Assembly (NCBI RefSeq): GCF_000331105.1
Contig: NC_019012.1
Coordinates: forward strand, 62,001 to 126,000
Reading direction: 5' to 3'
DNA from: Fibrella aestuarina BUZ 2
GTDB taxonomy: Bacteria > Bacteroidota > Bacteroidia > Cytophagales > Spirosomataceae
DNA: 64,000 nucleotides
Positions within the stretch are counted from its first letter, which is position 1; every line of letters starts with the position of its first letter. This document shows positions 43,530-51,536 of the stretch, piece after piece. The translations under genes and the position numbers were made by a program. A model generated the notes under the pieces. That model was not told where the DNA came from, searched no databases, and saw only the letters and a program-made list of their open reading frames with translations.

Positions 43530-44925
43530 GGGCTTGGGTTTAGTGATAACCGCCTTGCTGTGGCTATTCGTAATGGCTTGTACCAACGATGGCAAGCAGC
43601 AAAAACAGGGACCTGCCAATCCCAATACAGGAGCGCACGAAGGTCACAACCATACCTCGGAAGCGGAGACGTACACCTGCCCGATGCACCCGCAAATTGT
43701 GCAGAAAGAGCCAGGTACGTGTCCCATCTGTGGCATGGATTTGGTCAAAAAAGCCGCTCTGGGCGGCATGGCCGACAGTCTGCAAGCCGACGCGCAGTTG
43801 AGCGCGCTGCTCAAGCCAACCAACTCAGTCGTCGTAGCAAATATGGCGACAGTTCAACCCGAAGCACGTCGGGAAGCAGTCGAGACGCAGGCCAATGGCA
43901 TCGTTACTTACGATACCCGCCGACTCTATACCATCCCAGCCCGGTTTGGCGGGCGGGTGGAGCGGTTGTACGTGCGCTACAATTTTCAGCCGATTCGTAA
44001 AGGGCAGAAATTGCTTGAACTCTACAGCCCCGACCTGGTCACGGCCCAAAGTGAACTGGTGTACCTGCTTGAAGCCGATACCCAAAACGCGCCCCTGATC
44101 GCCGCCGCCAAACAAAAGCTCCGGTTGCTGGGCCTCACCGATAGCCAGCTTACGGATCTGGTACGTACCCGCAAGCCCAATTATTCGCTGGCCGTGTACA
44201 GTCCTTATGATGGCTATGTGGTCAGTCAGAACACGACTGTCCCAGTTCCAGCACCCCCAACGGGGATGGTCTCGGCGGGTGGAAGTGCAGCCGGAATGAG
44301 CGGAGGCATGGCGGGCGGCACCGACGAGGTTACGTTCGGGACGGGTTCGGCAGCATCGCCCACGCCGGGTGGGTCTGGTGGCGCGGCTGCGTCAGGTACG
44401 TTGCTGCGCGAGGGGCAGTACGTACAAACCGGCGAAACGCTGTTTCGGGTCGTGAACCCTAACCGGCTTTGGGCTGAATTTCGGCTGTATAGCGTCGATG
44501 CAGCAGGCGTTCGGCCAGGCACCCCCCTGACCATCTCCTTCGACGGAACCGGGTTGGCGAAACAATCGGCGCGGGTGAGTTTTGTAGTGCCGTTTATCGA
44601 GAATGGCAGCCAGTTCGTCACCATTCGCGCTTACCTGCCCCGTCAGCAGGGTATTCGGGTCGGGCAGCTTACCCGCGCAACCGTCCGTCGCCCGGCGGTG
44701 GATGGGTTGTGGGTACCGGCTACAGCAATTCTGGATCTGGGCAATCAGCAGGTGGCGTTCGTGAAAGAGGGAGGAGCATTCAGGCCCGTCACTGTTAGTG
44801 TCGCAGGCCGCTCCCGCGATCAGGTAGCCGTGCGAAGGGGCCTGCAAGCTGATCAGGAGGTAGCTCGTAACGCGCAGTTCCTGATCGACAGTGAAAGTTT
44901 CGTCAACGTTAGCTCTGAAAATTAA
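43507..44925 (+). CDS. cusB: RND periplasmic adaptor (CusB-like) with heavy-metal-binding domain
   Basis: The start at 43507 (MKKNWKNKGLGLVITALLWL) gives 472 residues with a lipobox FVMAC. A heavy-metal-binding domain follows: YTCPMHPQIVQKEPGTCPIC, then GMDLVKK, the C-x-M-H-P and C-P-x-C-x-M pattern. The rest is a membrane-fusion protein with barrel-sandwich halves (GGRVERLYVRYNFQPIRKGQ; VVSQNTTVPV), interrupted by a Gly/Ala/Ser-rich insert (about residues 250-300). It links CusA to CusC and passes metal to the pump. Two bases separate it from the second adaptor gene. Confidence 0.88.
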   Translation: MKKNWKNKGLGLVITALLWLFVMACTNDGKQQKQGPANPNTGAHEGHNHTSEAETYTCPMHPQIVQKEPGTCPICGMDLVKKAALGGMADSLQADAQLSALLKPTNSVVVANMATVQPEARREAVETQANGIVTYDTRRLYTIPARFGGRVERLYVRYNFQPIRKGQKLLELYSPDLVTAQSELVYLLEADTQNAPLIAAAKQKLRLLGLTDSQLTDLVRTRKPNYSLAVYSPYDGYVVSQNTTVPVPAPPTGMVSAGGSAAGMSGGMAGGTDEVTFGTGSAASPTPGGSGGAAASGTLLREGQYVQTGETLFRVVNPNRLWAEFRLYSVDAAGVRPGTPLTISFDGTGLAKQSARVSFVVPFIENGSQFVTIRAYLPRQQGIRVGQLTRATVRRPAVDGLWVPATAILDLGNQQVAFVKEGGAFRPVTVSVAGRSRDQVAVRRGLQADQEVARNAQFLIDSESFVNVSSEN

Positions 44926-44927
44926 TC

Positions 44928-46721
44928 ATGCTTAAACGCTGGATTTATATAGCTGCCGCCCTGTTTACGCTGCTCAACGCGGCCTGTCGGTCGGGGGGTA
45001 GGTCAACGTCGAAAGGCGACGATTCAACAACCGTTCAGGCTGACCATGATCATAGCGGCCATAACCCCGCGCCCGACAACGCGGGCGGTCCTACTTATAC
45101 TTGCCCAATGCACCCGCAAATCGTGCAGCCTGATCCGGGTACGTGTCCGATTTGCGCGATGGACCTGGTCCCAGTACAGAAGACCGGGGCGAAGGCTACC
45201 GAAGTGATGCTGAGTACCGCGCAGATGCAATTAGCCAACGTGCAGGTACGGGCCGTATCAAACGGTACACTCGGTAACACGACCGTCCTGAACGCTCGGC
45301 TCGCCCCCGACGAGCAGCAAACCGATATAATCAGCAGCCGGGTAGCCGGTCGCATCGAACGGCTGGCCGTGAAGGAGACCGGGCAGGCCGTTCGTAAAGG
45401 GCAAGTACTCTACGAGATTTACAGCGAACCCCTGCTGACCCAGCAACAGGAATACCTCATGGCACTGCGGCAAGAGCAGGAGTTGGGGACAGAACCACGC
45501 TACAAACAGTTTCGGCAAGCCGCCGAGCAAAAATTGCGGCTCTACGGCATGACCGACGAGCAGATCGGGCAACTGGCGAAGTCGGGCAAAGTTCAACCAA
45601 GAATCCCGTTTGTGGCCCCGGCAGGCGGCACGGTGACGGAAGTGGCTGTCAGCGAAGGGCAGTACGTAGGTGAGGGTGCGGTGCTGTACCGACTGGTGAA
45701 CCTCGCGCAGCTTTGGGTGGAAGCGGAACTGTACCCCGGCGAAGCGCGGTACGTAAAGGTCGGCGACCGTCTGCCTGTGGAGGTCATTGGCTATGAAGTC
45801 GGGCAATCGGCTACGGCCCGCGTAGCGTTTGTCAACCCCGAATACCGGGCAGGTAGTCAGGTGCTGGTCATGCGGGCGGTGCTGCCGAACGCGGGTGGTC
45901 GGTTTCAGCCCGGCCAGCAGGCGCGGGTCTTGCTGCGACACGGCACCCAACGTGGCCTGGCCCTGCCCACCGATGCCGTTGTACGGGCAGGCGGTGGTGC
46001 GGTCGTGTTTGTGCAGACTCAGGCGGGTACGTTCCAGCCCCGGCGTGTTGAAACCGCTACGGAAACCGATCAACAGGTAGCCATCACAAAAGGGCTGAAC
46101 GGGGATGAGCAGGTAGCCATGTCGGGGGCGTATCTACTGTATAGTGAGTTAATTCTAAAGAAGGGCATCAACCCGTTTACGCAAAAGCTTGATGAGGCAG
46201 GCGTAAAATCAACGCCAAACACAGAGGCCAACCTCACGCCAACCGGCTCGACGGCAGCAACACCACAGAAGGCCCCGGATGCCTTTAAAAAGCAACTGAC
46301 GGTCCTCTATGAACAGTCGCTGCCCCTGACCGAAGCCTTCGTCGCTTCTGATGCCAAGCGGGCGGCTGCGGCAGCAAACCAAACGCGGCAAGCTCTAAGC
46401 AACGTCGATATGAAATTGCTCACCGGCCCGGCACACATGACCTGGATGAAGCAACTCGACGCGATGAATGCGGCCTTAAAAACCATGCAAAACCCCGCCG
46501 ATCTGGCGAAACAACGCACGGCCTACGCCCGCTTCGAGGATGCTTTGTATCAGAGTGTAAAAACTTTCGGCGTAACCGATAAGCCTATTTACCGGCAGTT
46601 CTGCCCAATGGCTGAAAACAACAAAGGCGCGTACTGGCTCAGTGACAAACAACCCATCCGCAACCCATACTACGGCGATCAAATGCTGACCTGTGGAGAA
46701 ACGAAGGAGACGATTCGATAG
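44928..46721 (+). CDS. RND periplasmic adaptor fused to DUF3347
   Basis: The 597-residue protein begins like a lipoprotein (LFTLLNAACRSGG), has the same heavy-metal-binding domain (YTCPMHPQIVQPDPGTCPIC) and a membrane-fusion-protein core (RIERLAVKETGQAVRKGQVL; GGTVTEVAVSEGQYVGEGAV). The C-terminal ~150 residues are a DUF3347 domain ending RQFCPMAENNKGAYWLSDKQ and NPYYGDQMLTC, matching the separate DUF3347 protein at 37.4 kb. It probably delivers metal to the same RND pump; two adaptors may form a heteromeric ring. It is the last gene of the pump operon. Confidence 0.87.
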   Translation: MLKRWIYIAAALFTLLNAACRSGGRSTSKGDDSTTVQADHDHSGHNPAPDNAGGPTYTCPMHPQIVQPDPGTCPICAMDLVPVQKTGAKATEVMLSTAQMQLANVQVRAVSNGTLGNTTVLNARLAPDEQQTDIISSRVAGRIERLAVKETGQAVRKGQVLYEIYSEPLLTQQQEYLMALRQEQELGTEPRYKQFRQAAEQKLRLYGMTDEQIGQLAKSGKVQPRIPFVAPAGGTVTEVAVSEGQYVGEGAVLYRLVNLAQLWVEAELYPGEARYVKVGDRLPVEVIGYEVGQSATARVAFVNPEYRAGSQVLVMRAVLPNAGGRFQPGQQARVLLRHGTQRGLALPTDAVVRAGGGAVVFVQTQAGTFQPRRVETATETDQQVAITKGLNGDEQVAMSGAYLLYSELILKKGINPFTQKLDEAGVKSTPNTEANLTPTGSTAATPQKAPDAFKKQLTVLYEQSLPLTEAFVASDAKRAAAAANQTRQALSNVDMKLLTGPAHMTWMKQLDAMNAALKTMQNPADLAKQRTAYARFEDALYQSVKTFGVTDKPIYRQFCPMAENNKGAYWLSDKQPIRNPYYGDQMLTCGETKETIR

Positions 46722-46793
46722 CTATATTGCCTTTCTAACCCGGTGATTTTACTCGTGAGTTAGAAAAGCAAAATCTTATAAGAGCTACGAACC

Positions 46794-48521
46794 ATGAAAT
46801 TCGGCATTTTTCCCCGATACCAAGATATATTTCCAGGTAAATCCATACCCTTATTGAAGGATGTATTAGCAAGATCGTCGTCTAAAACGATGTTAAGGGT
46901 GTTTGCATACATGAACAGTACTGTCCACATGATGCAAGAAGATATTGAAGCACAAGAAACTTCATTTAGAGGGTGGATTGGAATTTTTGACGAAGAAACG
47001 CGAATATCAATATGGAAAAACTATCAATCATTTAAACGACAGATTATTGCTGAAGGTGATGCAGTTGTATTGTATGCTTCGAGTGCTATTTTAAGGTTGA
47101 TTGAACAAATAATACTGAATTATAATGACATACCGGAGCCACCAAAGAAGAGTGCTGCTGATGAGATGATTTGGTTTGAAGCTTGGCTAATAAATAATGC
47201 AACGTTTGACTTAGAGGTAGCAGAGAATACAAAGCATGAAATAGATAATCTTTTGGGCGTACTTGTCGTCAATCAGGCAACTCAGTATGAATCTATTGGG
47301 CGGAAGGATTTTATTTATCAAACTCTTCTCGCGCACGCCTTTTTCAAGTTTTTATCTGACGATCTAAAACATAGCCCTTTTCTCCAAGAATTCTTGTCGA
47401 GGAAGCAGGTGGCAACTTATGGCGAGTATTTACGTCATATTCTTGGGGTTTACGCTGGCCCGTTTGAAAAACGAGGCAACTCGTTTGGATTTCAGATTGG
47501 AGAAGATGAGGATAGTGCGAAGGCTATACACTTTTTCGACTCAATTGCCTACGACCTTACTGAGTCGCCCTTTAGCCAATTATCAAATTCTCAGACGGAC
47601 CCTGACTACAAGATCATACGGTCCAAGCCGCTAATCAAAGAAGAGAACGGCCAATATTACCCCCTACACTACAACTTCTTCGTTGATAAGCTTTATCAAG
47701 GATTGGTATTCGATTTTTACACGAATACGAGCATTCAGAGTTTACATAAAAACTTTGGACAATTTCTCGGCTATTTAGGTCAAGAGTTTGCCGAGCAATA
47801 CCTGTTCAATGAGTATCTGCCACTGTGTTTTTTCCCGAAAAAGTATGTATTATCTGTTCCAGGTACTCAGATCATCGGAATTGAATATTCTGATTTTTAT
47901 GTCAGAGAAGGGAATGTGTTGTATTTATTTGAGTTTAAAAACAGTATGGTTAGTGCGCCCATTAAGCATTCTAAAAATTTCGCCACTATTAAGGCTGAGA
48001 TCATAAAAAAATTGGTGTATAATCCAGACAACAAAAAGGATAAAGGCATCGGGCAGTTAATTAACGTAATACATAAGATAGAGCAGGGAGGATTTAGTTT
48101 TGATGATCTTTCAGGCAAGCGCGTAGGCCGACTACAGATATATCCTGTTGTTGTGTATACAGATGATTTTTTTAGTCTGGATGGTATTCAAATGATCCTG
48201 AGTGAAGAGTTCAAGAACCTATTGGCAGTGAATCCTGTAAAGCGACACCGAGTCAACGATGTAACGTTAATTCATCTTAAAGATATTATTGATATTCAGT
48301 TTATGGTACAAAAAGGGATAGTTTCATTTAAGGGAATTATGGAAACATATTTTGTGAAGAAGAAAGCAATAGCCAAGAAAAGACCACGTTCAAACCAAGA
48401 AGTGTTGAATAAATACATTGATTTTCGCTCTATGATGCATAACACAATACGCCCTTTTGCTGACGAAGAGGCCCTGAGAAATCGACTAATGTCAGCTTTG
48501 GGTCTCAATCAATCAGCGTAA
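46794..48521 (+). CDS. Unknown AT-rich gene, candidate PD-(D/E)XK nuclease
   Basis: The 575-residue protein has no family I recognise. Near residue 366-385 it has EYSDFYVREGNVLYLFEFKN, with a D followed eleven to twelve residues later by E-F-K, the D-x(n)-E-x-K core of PD-(D/E)XK nucleases. The rest is mostly helical and soluble. Base composition is clearly more AT-rich than the copper genes on both sides, and the GGTACGT/ACGTACC heptamer common elsewhere is absent, both suggesting separate origin. It ends overlapping the convergent CPH ATPase gene by nine bases. A solo defence gene inserted in the metal island is a reasonable guess only. Confidence 0.6.
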   Translation: MKFGIFPRYQDIFPGKSIPLLKDVLARSSSKTMLRVFAYMNSTVHMMQEDIEAQETSFRGWIGIFDEETRISIWKNYQSFKRQIIAEGDAVVLYASSAILRLIEQIILNYNDIPEPPKKSAADEMIWFEAWLINNATFDLEVAENTKHEIDNLLGVLVVNQATQYESIGRKDFIYQTLLAHAFFKFLSDDLKHSPFLQEFLSRKQVATYGEYLRHILGVYAGPFEKRGNSFGFQIGEDEDSAKAIHFFDSIAYDLTESPFSQLSNSQTDPDYKIIRSKPLIKEENGQYYPLHYNFFVDKLYQGLVFDFYTNTSIQSLHKNFGQFLGYLGQEFAEQYLFNEYLPLCFFPKKYVLSVPGTQIIGIEYSDFYVREGNVLYLFEFKNSMVSAPIKHSKNFATIKAEIIKKLVYNPDNKKDKGIGQLINVIHKIEQGGFSFDDLSGKRVGRLQIYPVVVYTDDFFSLDGIQMILSEEFKNLLAVNPVKRHRVNDVTLIHLKDIIDIQFMVQKGIVSFKGIMETYFVKKKAIAKKRPRSNQEVLNKYIDFRSMMHNTIRPFADEEALRNRLMSALGLNQSA

Positions 48522-50672
48522 ATTCCGCTTCAGCAATTGGGCGTTCAGGGCCACAATGACGGTACTGGCAGTCATGAGTACGGCACCGATAGCAGGGCTA
48601 AGTACGAAGCGAGGGTAGAGCACACCAGCGGCAAGCGGGATAGTAATAACGTTATAGCCTGTTGCCCAAAACAAATTCTGAATCATCTTGCGGTACGTCG
48701 CCCGGCCAAACTCAACCAGGTTGGTAATGTCGGTGGGTTTGCTGTTGACCAGAATGATGTCGGCGGTTTCGGCGGCTACGTCAGTGCCAGAACCAACCGC
48801 AATGCCCACGTTCGCCTGCGCCAGTGCGGGCGCATCATTGACCCCGTCGCCGGTCATGGCAACGAATTGGCCCTTGCTTTGCAGGTCTTTAACAACGGCC
48901 ACCTTCTGATCGGGCAGCACCTCGGCGTACACACCGTCTAAGCCCAGCTCATTGGCGACGGCATCGGCTACTTTCTGGTTGTCGCCGGTCGCCATATAGA
49001 CCTTGATGCCTGCCTGCTGAAGCCGTTGTACGGCTTCTTTAGAGTCAGCGCGGATTTTGTCCGCCAACGCAACGTACCCGGTCAGTTGATCGTCGATGAG
49101 TACGTACACGATGGTTTCGGCTTCGCTACTTGTCGTCTCGGCGGGAATAGGTACGTTCCGCTCCTTGAGATAGCCAGGACTTACCACCTGCACGGACTTG
49201 CTCTCGACGGTTGCTGATACACCACGGCCTGTAATGGACTGAAAATCGGTGATGGCGGGCAGCGACAACCTACGTTGCCGGGCCTCCTGCGTAATGCCCT
49301 GAGCGATAGGGTGCTGCGATGATTGCTCCAGAGCGGCTGCCGTACTGAGCAACGTAGCTTCGTCGGTTCCTTCGCGCAGTACGTGTACGCGAGTTACGCC
49401 AAAAGCCCCCTCTGTCAATGTACCTGTTTTATCAAACACCATCGCAGTAATCTTGCGGGCTTCCTCGAAGGCAGTTCGGTTACGAATCAACAGCCCGCGT
49501 TGGGCCGACATAGCGGTTGAAATGGCGACGACCAGCGGAATAGCAACGCCTAAGGCGTGAGGGCAGGCGGTGACCATTACTGTTACCATGCGCTCAACGG
49601 CAAACGCTATGTCTTTTCCGCCGAGTAGCCAAACCAGCAGGGTCAGCAGACCCACCGACAGCGAGATGAGCGTGAGCCAGCCAGCCGCCCGGTCGGCCAG
49701 GGTTTGGGTTTTCGATTTAGCATTCTGTGCCTCCTCAACCATCCGCACCACTTTGTTGAGGTAGCTGTCCTCCCCCTTGTGCGTGACTCGAATGGTCAAC
49801 GCTCCCTCCCCGTTGATGGCTCCGGCGATGACACTATCATGCTGCCGTTTCTCTACGGGTACGCTCTCGCCGGTCAGCATACTCTCGTTCACGGCACTAT
49901 GGCCCTCTACGACTTCTCCATCGGTCGGGATGCGCTCACCGGGCCGCACCAGCACCGTATCCCCCTGGGTCAGTGTATCGACTTTTACGTCCGTGATTTG
50001 TTCCCCGGCTACTTTGTGCGCTTCGGCGGGAAGCATCTGTACGATCAACTCCAGCGAACGCGAGGCTCCTGCGACCGACTTCATTTCGAGGTAATGCCCC
50101 AGCAGCATAATGTCGATTAGCGTCGCCAGTTCCCAAAAAAAGTCCATGCCTGGTAGCACGCCCAACGACACAGCCACGCTGTATACGTAAGCCGCCGTGA
50201 TCGCCACTGCCACCAGGGTCATCATGCCGGGTTGTCGGGTACGTAGCTCGCCGACTATCCCCGATAAAAACGGCCAACCGCCATAGAGATAGATGACTGT
50301 TGCCAGACCTATCACCAACGGTTCGCGGAAGGGGAAATCCAGTTGGTAGCCCATCAACTCCTGAAACATCATCGACAGCCCAACCACCGGGACAGACAGG
50401 ATCAGACAAATCCAGAACCGGCGCAAAAAGTCTACAATCATAGCCCGCATCGGCGGACCGCCGTGATCGTGACCATGATTTTCGTGTCTGGTTGGGTGTT
50501 CCGGGCCGCTATGGGCATCATGAGAGATGTGCTGTTGCGCCCGGGCCTCGGCAGCAGGCTCTGTCCTGCCCGTTACGTGACCGGCATGATGCGAATGATC
50601 GGGCGAACCGTGTGCGTGATGGGCATGTTCAGAAGAAGTGTGGCCGTCGTGGTTTGTGGGTTGAGAAGGCAT
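48513..50672 (-). CDS. copB: P1B-type copper ATPase, CPH class (CopB-like)
   Basis: The start at 50672 (MPSQPTNHDG) gives 719 residues and follows a candidate promoter. The N-terminal ~75 residues are very His-rich (HAHHAHGSPDHSHHAGH; HENHGHDHGG). The membrane metal motif reads TACPHALG, the CPH of the P1B-3 class. Other catalytic blocks are present: TGES, DKTGTLTEG, QSSQHPIA and GDGVNDAPALAQ. Such enzymes export Cu(I)/Cu(II) or Ag(I). The His-rich tail replaces an HMA domain. The promoter has the copper-island repeat in the opposite orientation to the divergent regulator gene at 50.85 kb. Confidence 0.92.
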   Translation of the reverse strand: MPSQPTNHDGHTSSEHAHHAHGSPDHSHHAGHVTGRTEPAAEARAQQHISHDAHSGPEHPTRHENHGHDHGGPPMRAMIVDFLRRFWICLILSVPVVGLSMMFQELMGYQLDFPFREPLVIGLATVIYLYGGWPFLSGIVGELRTRQPGMMTLVAVAITAAYVYSVAVSLGVLPGMDFFWELATLIDIMLLGHYLEMKSVAGASRSLELIVQMLPAEAHKVAGEQITDVKVDTLTQGDTVLVRPGERIPTDGEVVEGHSAVNESMLTGESVPVEKRQHDSVIAGAINGEGALTIRVTHKGEDSYLNKVVRMVEEAQNAKSKTQTLADRAAGWLTLISLSVGLLTLLVWLLGGKDIAFAVERMVTVMVTACPHALGVAIPLVVAISTAMSAQRGLLIRNRTAFEEARKITAMVFDKTGTLTEGAFGVTRVHVLREGTDEATLLSTAAALEQSSQHPIAQGITQEARQRRLSLPAITDFQSITGRGVSATVESKSVQVVSPGYLKERNVPIPAETTSSEAETIVYVLIDDQLTGYVALADKIRADSKEAVQRLQQAGIKVYMATGDNQKVADAVANELGLDGVYAEVLPDQKVAVVKDLQSKGQFVAMTGDGVNDAPALAQANVGIAVGSGTDVAAETADIILVNSKPTDITNLVEFGRATYRKMIQNLFWATGYNVITIPLAAGVLYPRFVLSPAIGAVLMTASTVIVALNAQLLKRNLR

Positions 50673-50693
50673 CGTTTTCACCGGTTGTCTTCT

Positions 50694-50752
50694 CAAAACA
50701 ACAATGTACCCCATCTTTTGGCCTTACAGAGTTCGGGCAAAAACTTGTAATA
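50694..50752 (-). promoter_or_regulatory. Candidate copper-regulon promoter (site D) of the CPH ATPase
   Basis: On the minus strand TATTACAA (50752-50745) and CTCTGTAA (50731-50724), the latter in GAACTCTGTAAGG, are 21 bases apart; a -7-like TTGTTTTG (50701-50694) starts 30 bases after the second half-site. Spacing equals that at the other copper promoters. Confidence 0.6.
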
Positions 50753-50779
50753 TTACTCAGAGACGGTTGAAACCATAAA

Positions 50780-50839
50780 TCTTACAAGAATACTCGCCGA
50801 ATTCTGCAACTGGACTGACTAAGCACCCTGATACTTTTG
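50780..50839 (+). promoter_or_regulatory. Candidate copper-regulon promoter (site B) of the HMA-AraC gene
   Basis: Half-sites TCTTACAA (50780-50787) and TTCTGCAA (50802-50809) are 22 bases apart, and a perfect -7 box TACTTTTG (50832-50839) starts 30 bases after the second. The gene begins at 50853, so the mRNA leader would be short. Position suggests autoregulation. Confidence 0.65.
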
Positions 50840-50852
50840 TGGTTATCAAGTG

Positions 50853-51437
50853 ATGAACAATACCACCTTACGCATTCGAGATATGGTCTGTGGCCGCTGC
50901 GTCGATACGGTACGTACCGAATTGACCCGGTTAGGCTATGCCGTCACGGAGGTGGGTTTAGGCAGTGCCACCATTGCCGGAGAGCTAACGGAAACGCAAC
51001 TGGACACGATTCGTAGAGTGTTGGAAGAGCAGGGTTTTTCGCTGTTGACGGATCGGCGGGCGATGTTGGTGAATCAAGTCAAGACACTGATTGAGCAGAC
51101 CTTGAACCGGGAAGATTTGGGTGAAACCAAATGGCGATTCTCCGATCTTATTCAACAGGCATTCTCACTGGATTACGACACTATCAGCAGCCTGTTTTCG
51201 CAAGCCGAGGGCATTACGCTGGAGAAATATATTATCAGCAAACGGCTCGATAAGGTGAAAGAGAAGCTGGTCTATACCGATCTGACCCTGGCCGATATCG
51301 CCTACCAGACCGGATACAGCAGTGTGGCGCACCTGTCGAACCAGTTTAAGCAGCAGATTGGCCTGACACCCTCCTATTTTAGAAAGGTCCGTCAGGAAAA
51401 ACTGGAACTGCAACAGCAACATGTGGCGACGGATTGA
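50853..51437 (+). CDS. HMA-AraC fusion regulator (copy 2)
   Basis: The ATG at 50853 gives 194 residues. The N-terminal part is HMA-like (LRIRDMVCGRCVDTVRTELT with M-x-C-x-x-C), the C-terminal ~100 residues are AraC-type (KLVYTDLTLADIAYQTGYSS, HLSNQFKQQIGLTPSYFRKV). It is clearly a paralogue of the 37.97 kb regulator, sharing GFxLLTDR and MLVNQVKTLI between the two parts. It lies between the two P1B ATPase genes, divergent from one and upstream of the other, with candidate sites at both promoters and at its own. Role: metal-responsive activator, inferred. Confidence 0.85.
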   Translation: MNNTTLRIRDMVCGRCVDTVRTELTRLGYAVTEVGLGSATIAGELTETQLDTIRRVLEEQGFSLLTDRRAMLVNQVKTLIEQTLNREDLGETKWRFSDLIQQAFSLDYDTISSLFSQAEGITLEKYIISKRLDKVKEKLVYTDLTLADIAYQTGYSSVAHLSNQFKQQIGLTPSYFRKVRQEKLELQQQHVATD

Positions 51438-51439
51438 AA

Positions 51440-51498
51440 TATCACAACATCGAGCGTGAATTCTGTAAGGAGGTCGGTTAAGTCATAGCCGACCTTTG
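51440..51498 (+). promoter_or_regulatory. Candidate copper-regulon promoter (site C) of the CPC ATPase
   Basis: TATCACAA (51440-51447) and TTCTGTAA (51461-51468, in GAATTCTGTAAGG) are 21 bases apart; -7-like GACCTTTG (51491-51498) starts 30 bases after the second half-site. Confidence 0.62.
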
Positions 51499-51536
51499 TG
51501 TTACCATTGGATTTACCCAAAGTAACCTTACCGATT

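Noticed and set aside
45258..46073. 271-codon open frame opposite the second adaptor
   Set aside because: Antisense shadow with no start signal and biased composition.
46775..46782. Single TCTTATAA half-site before the nuclease-like gene
   Set aside because: A lone eight-base match is expected by chance many times in this window and has no partner.
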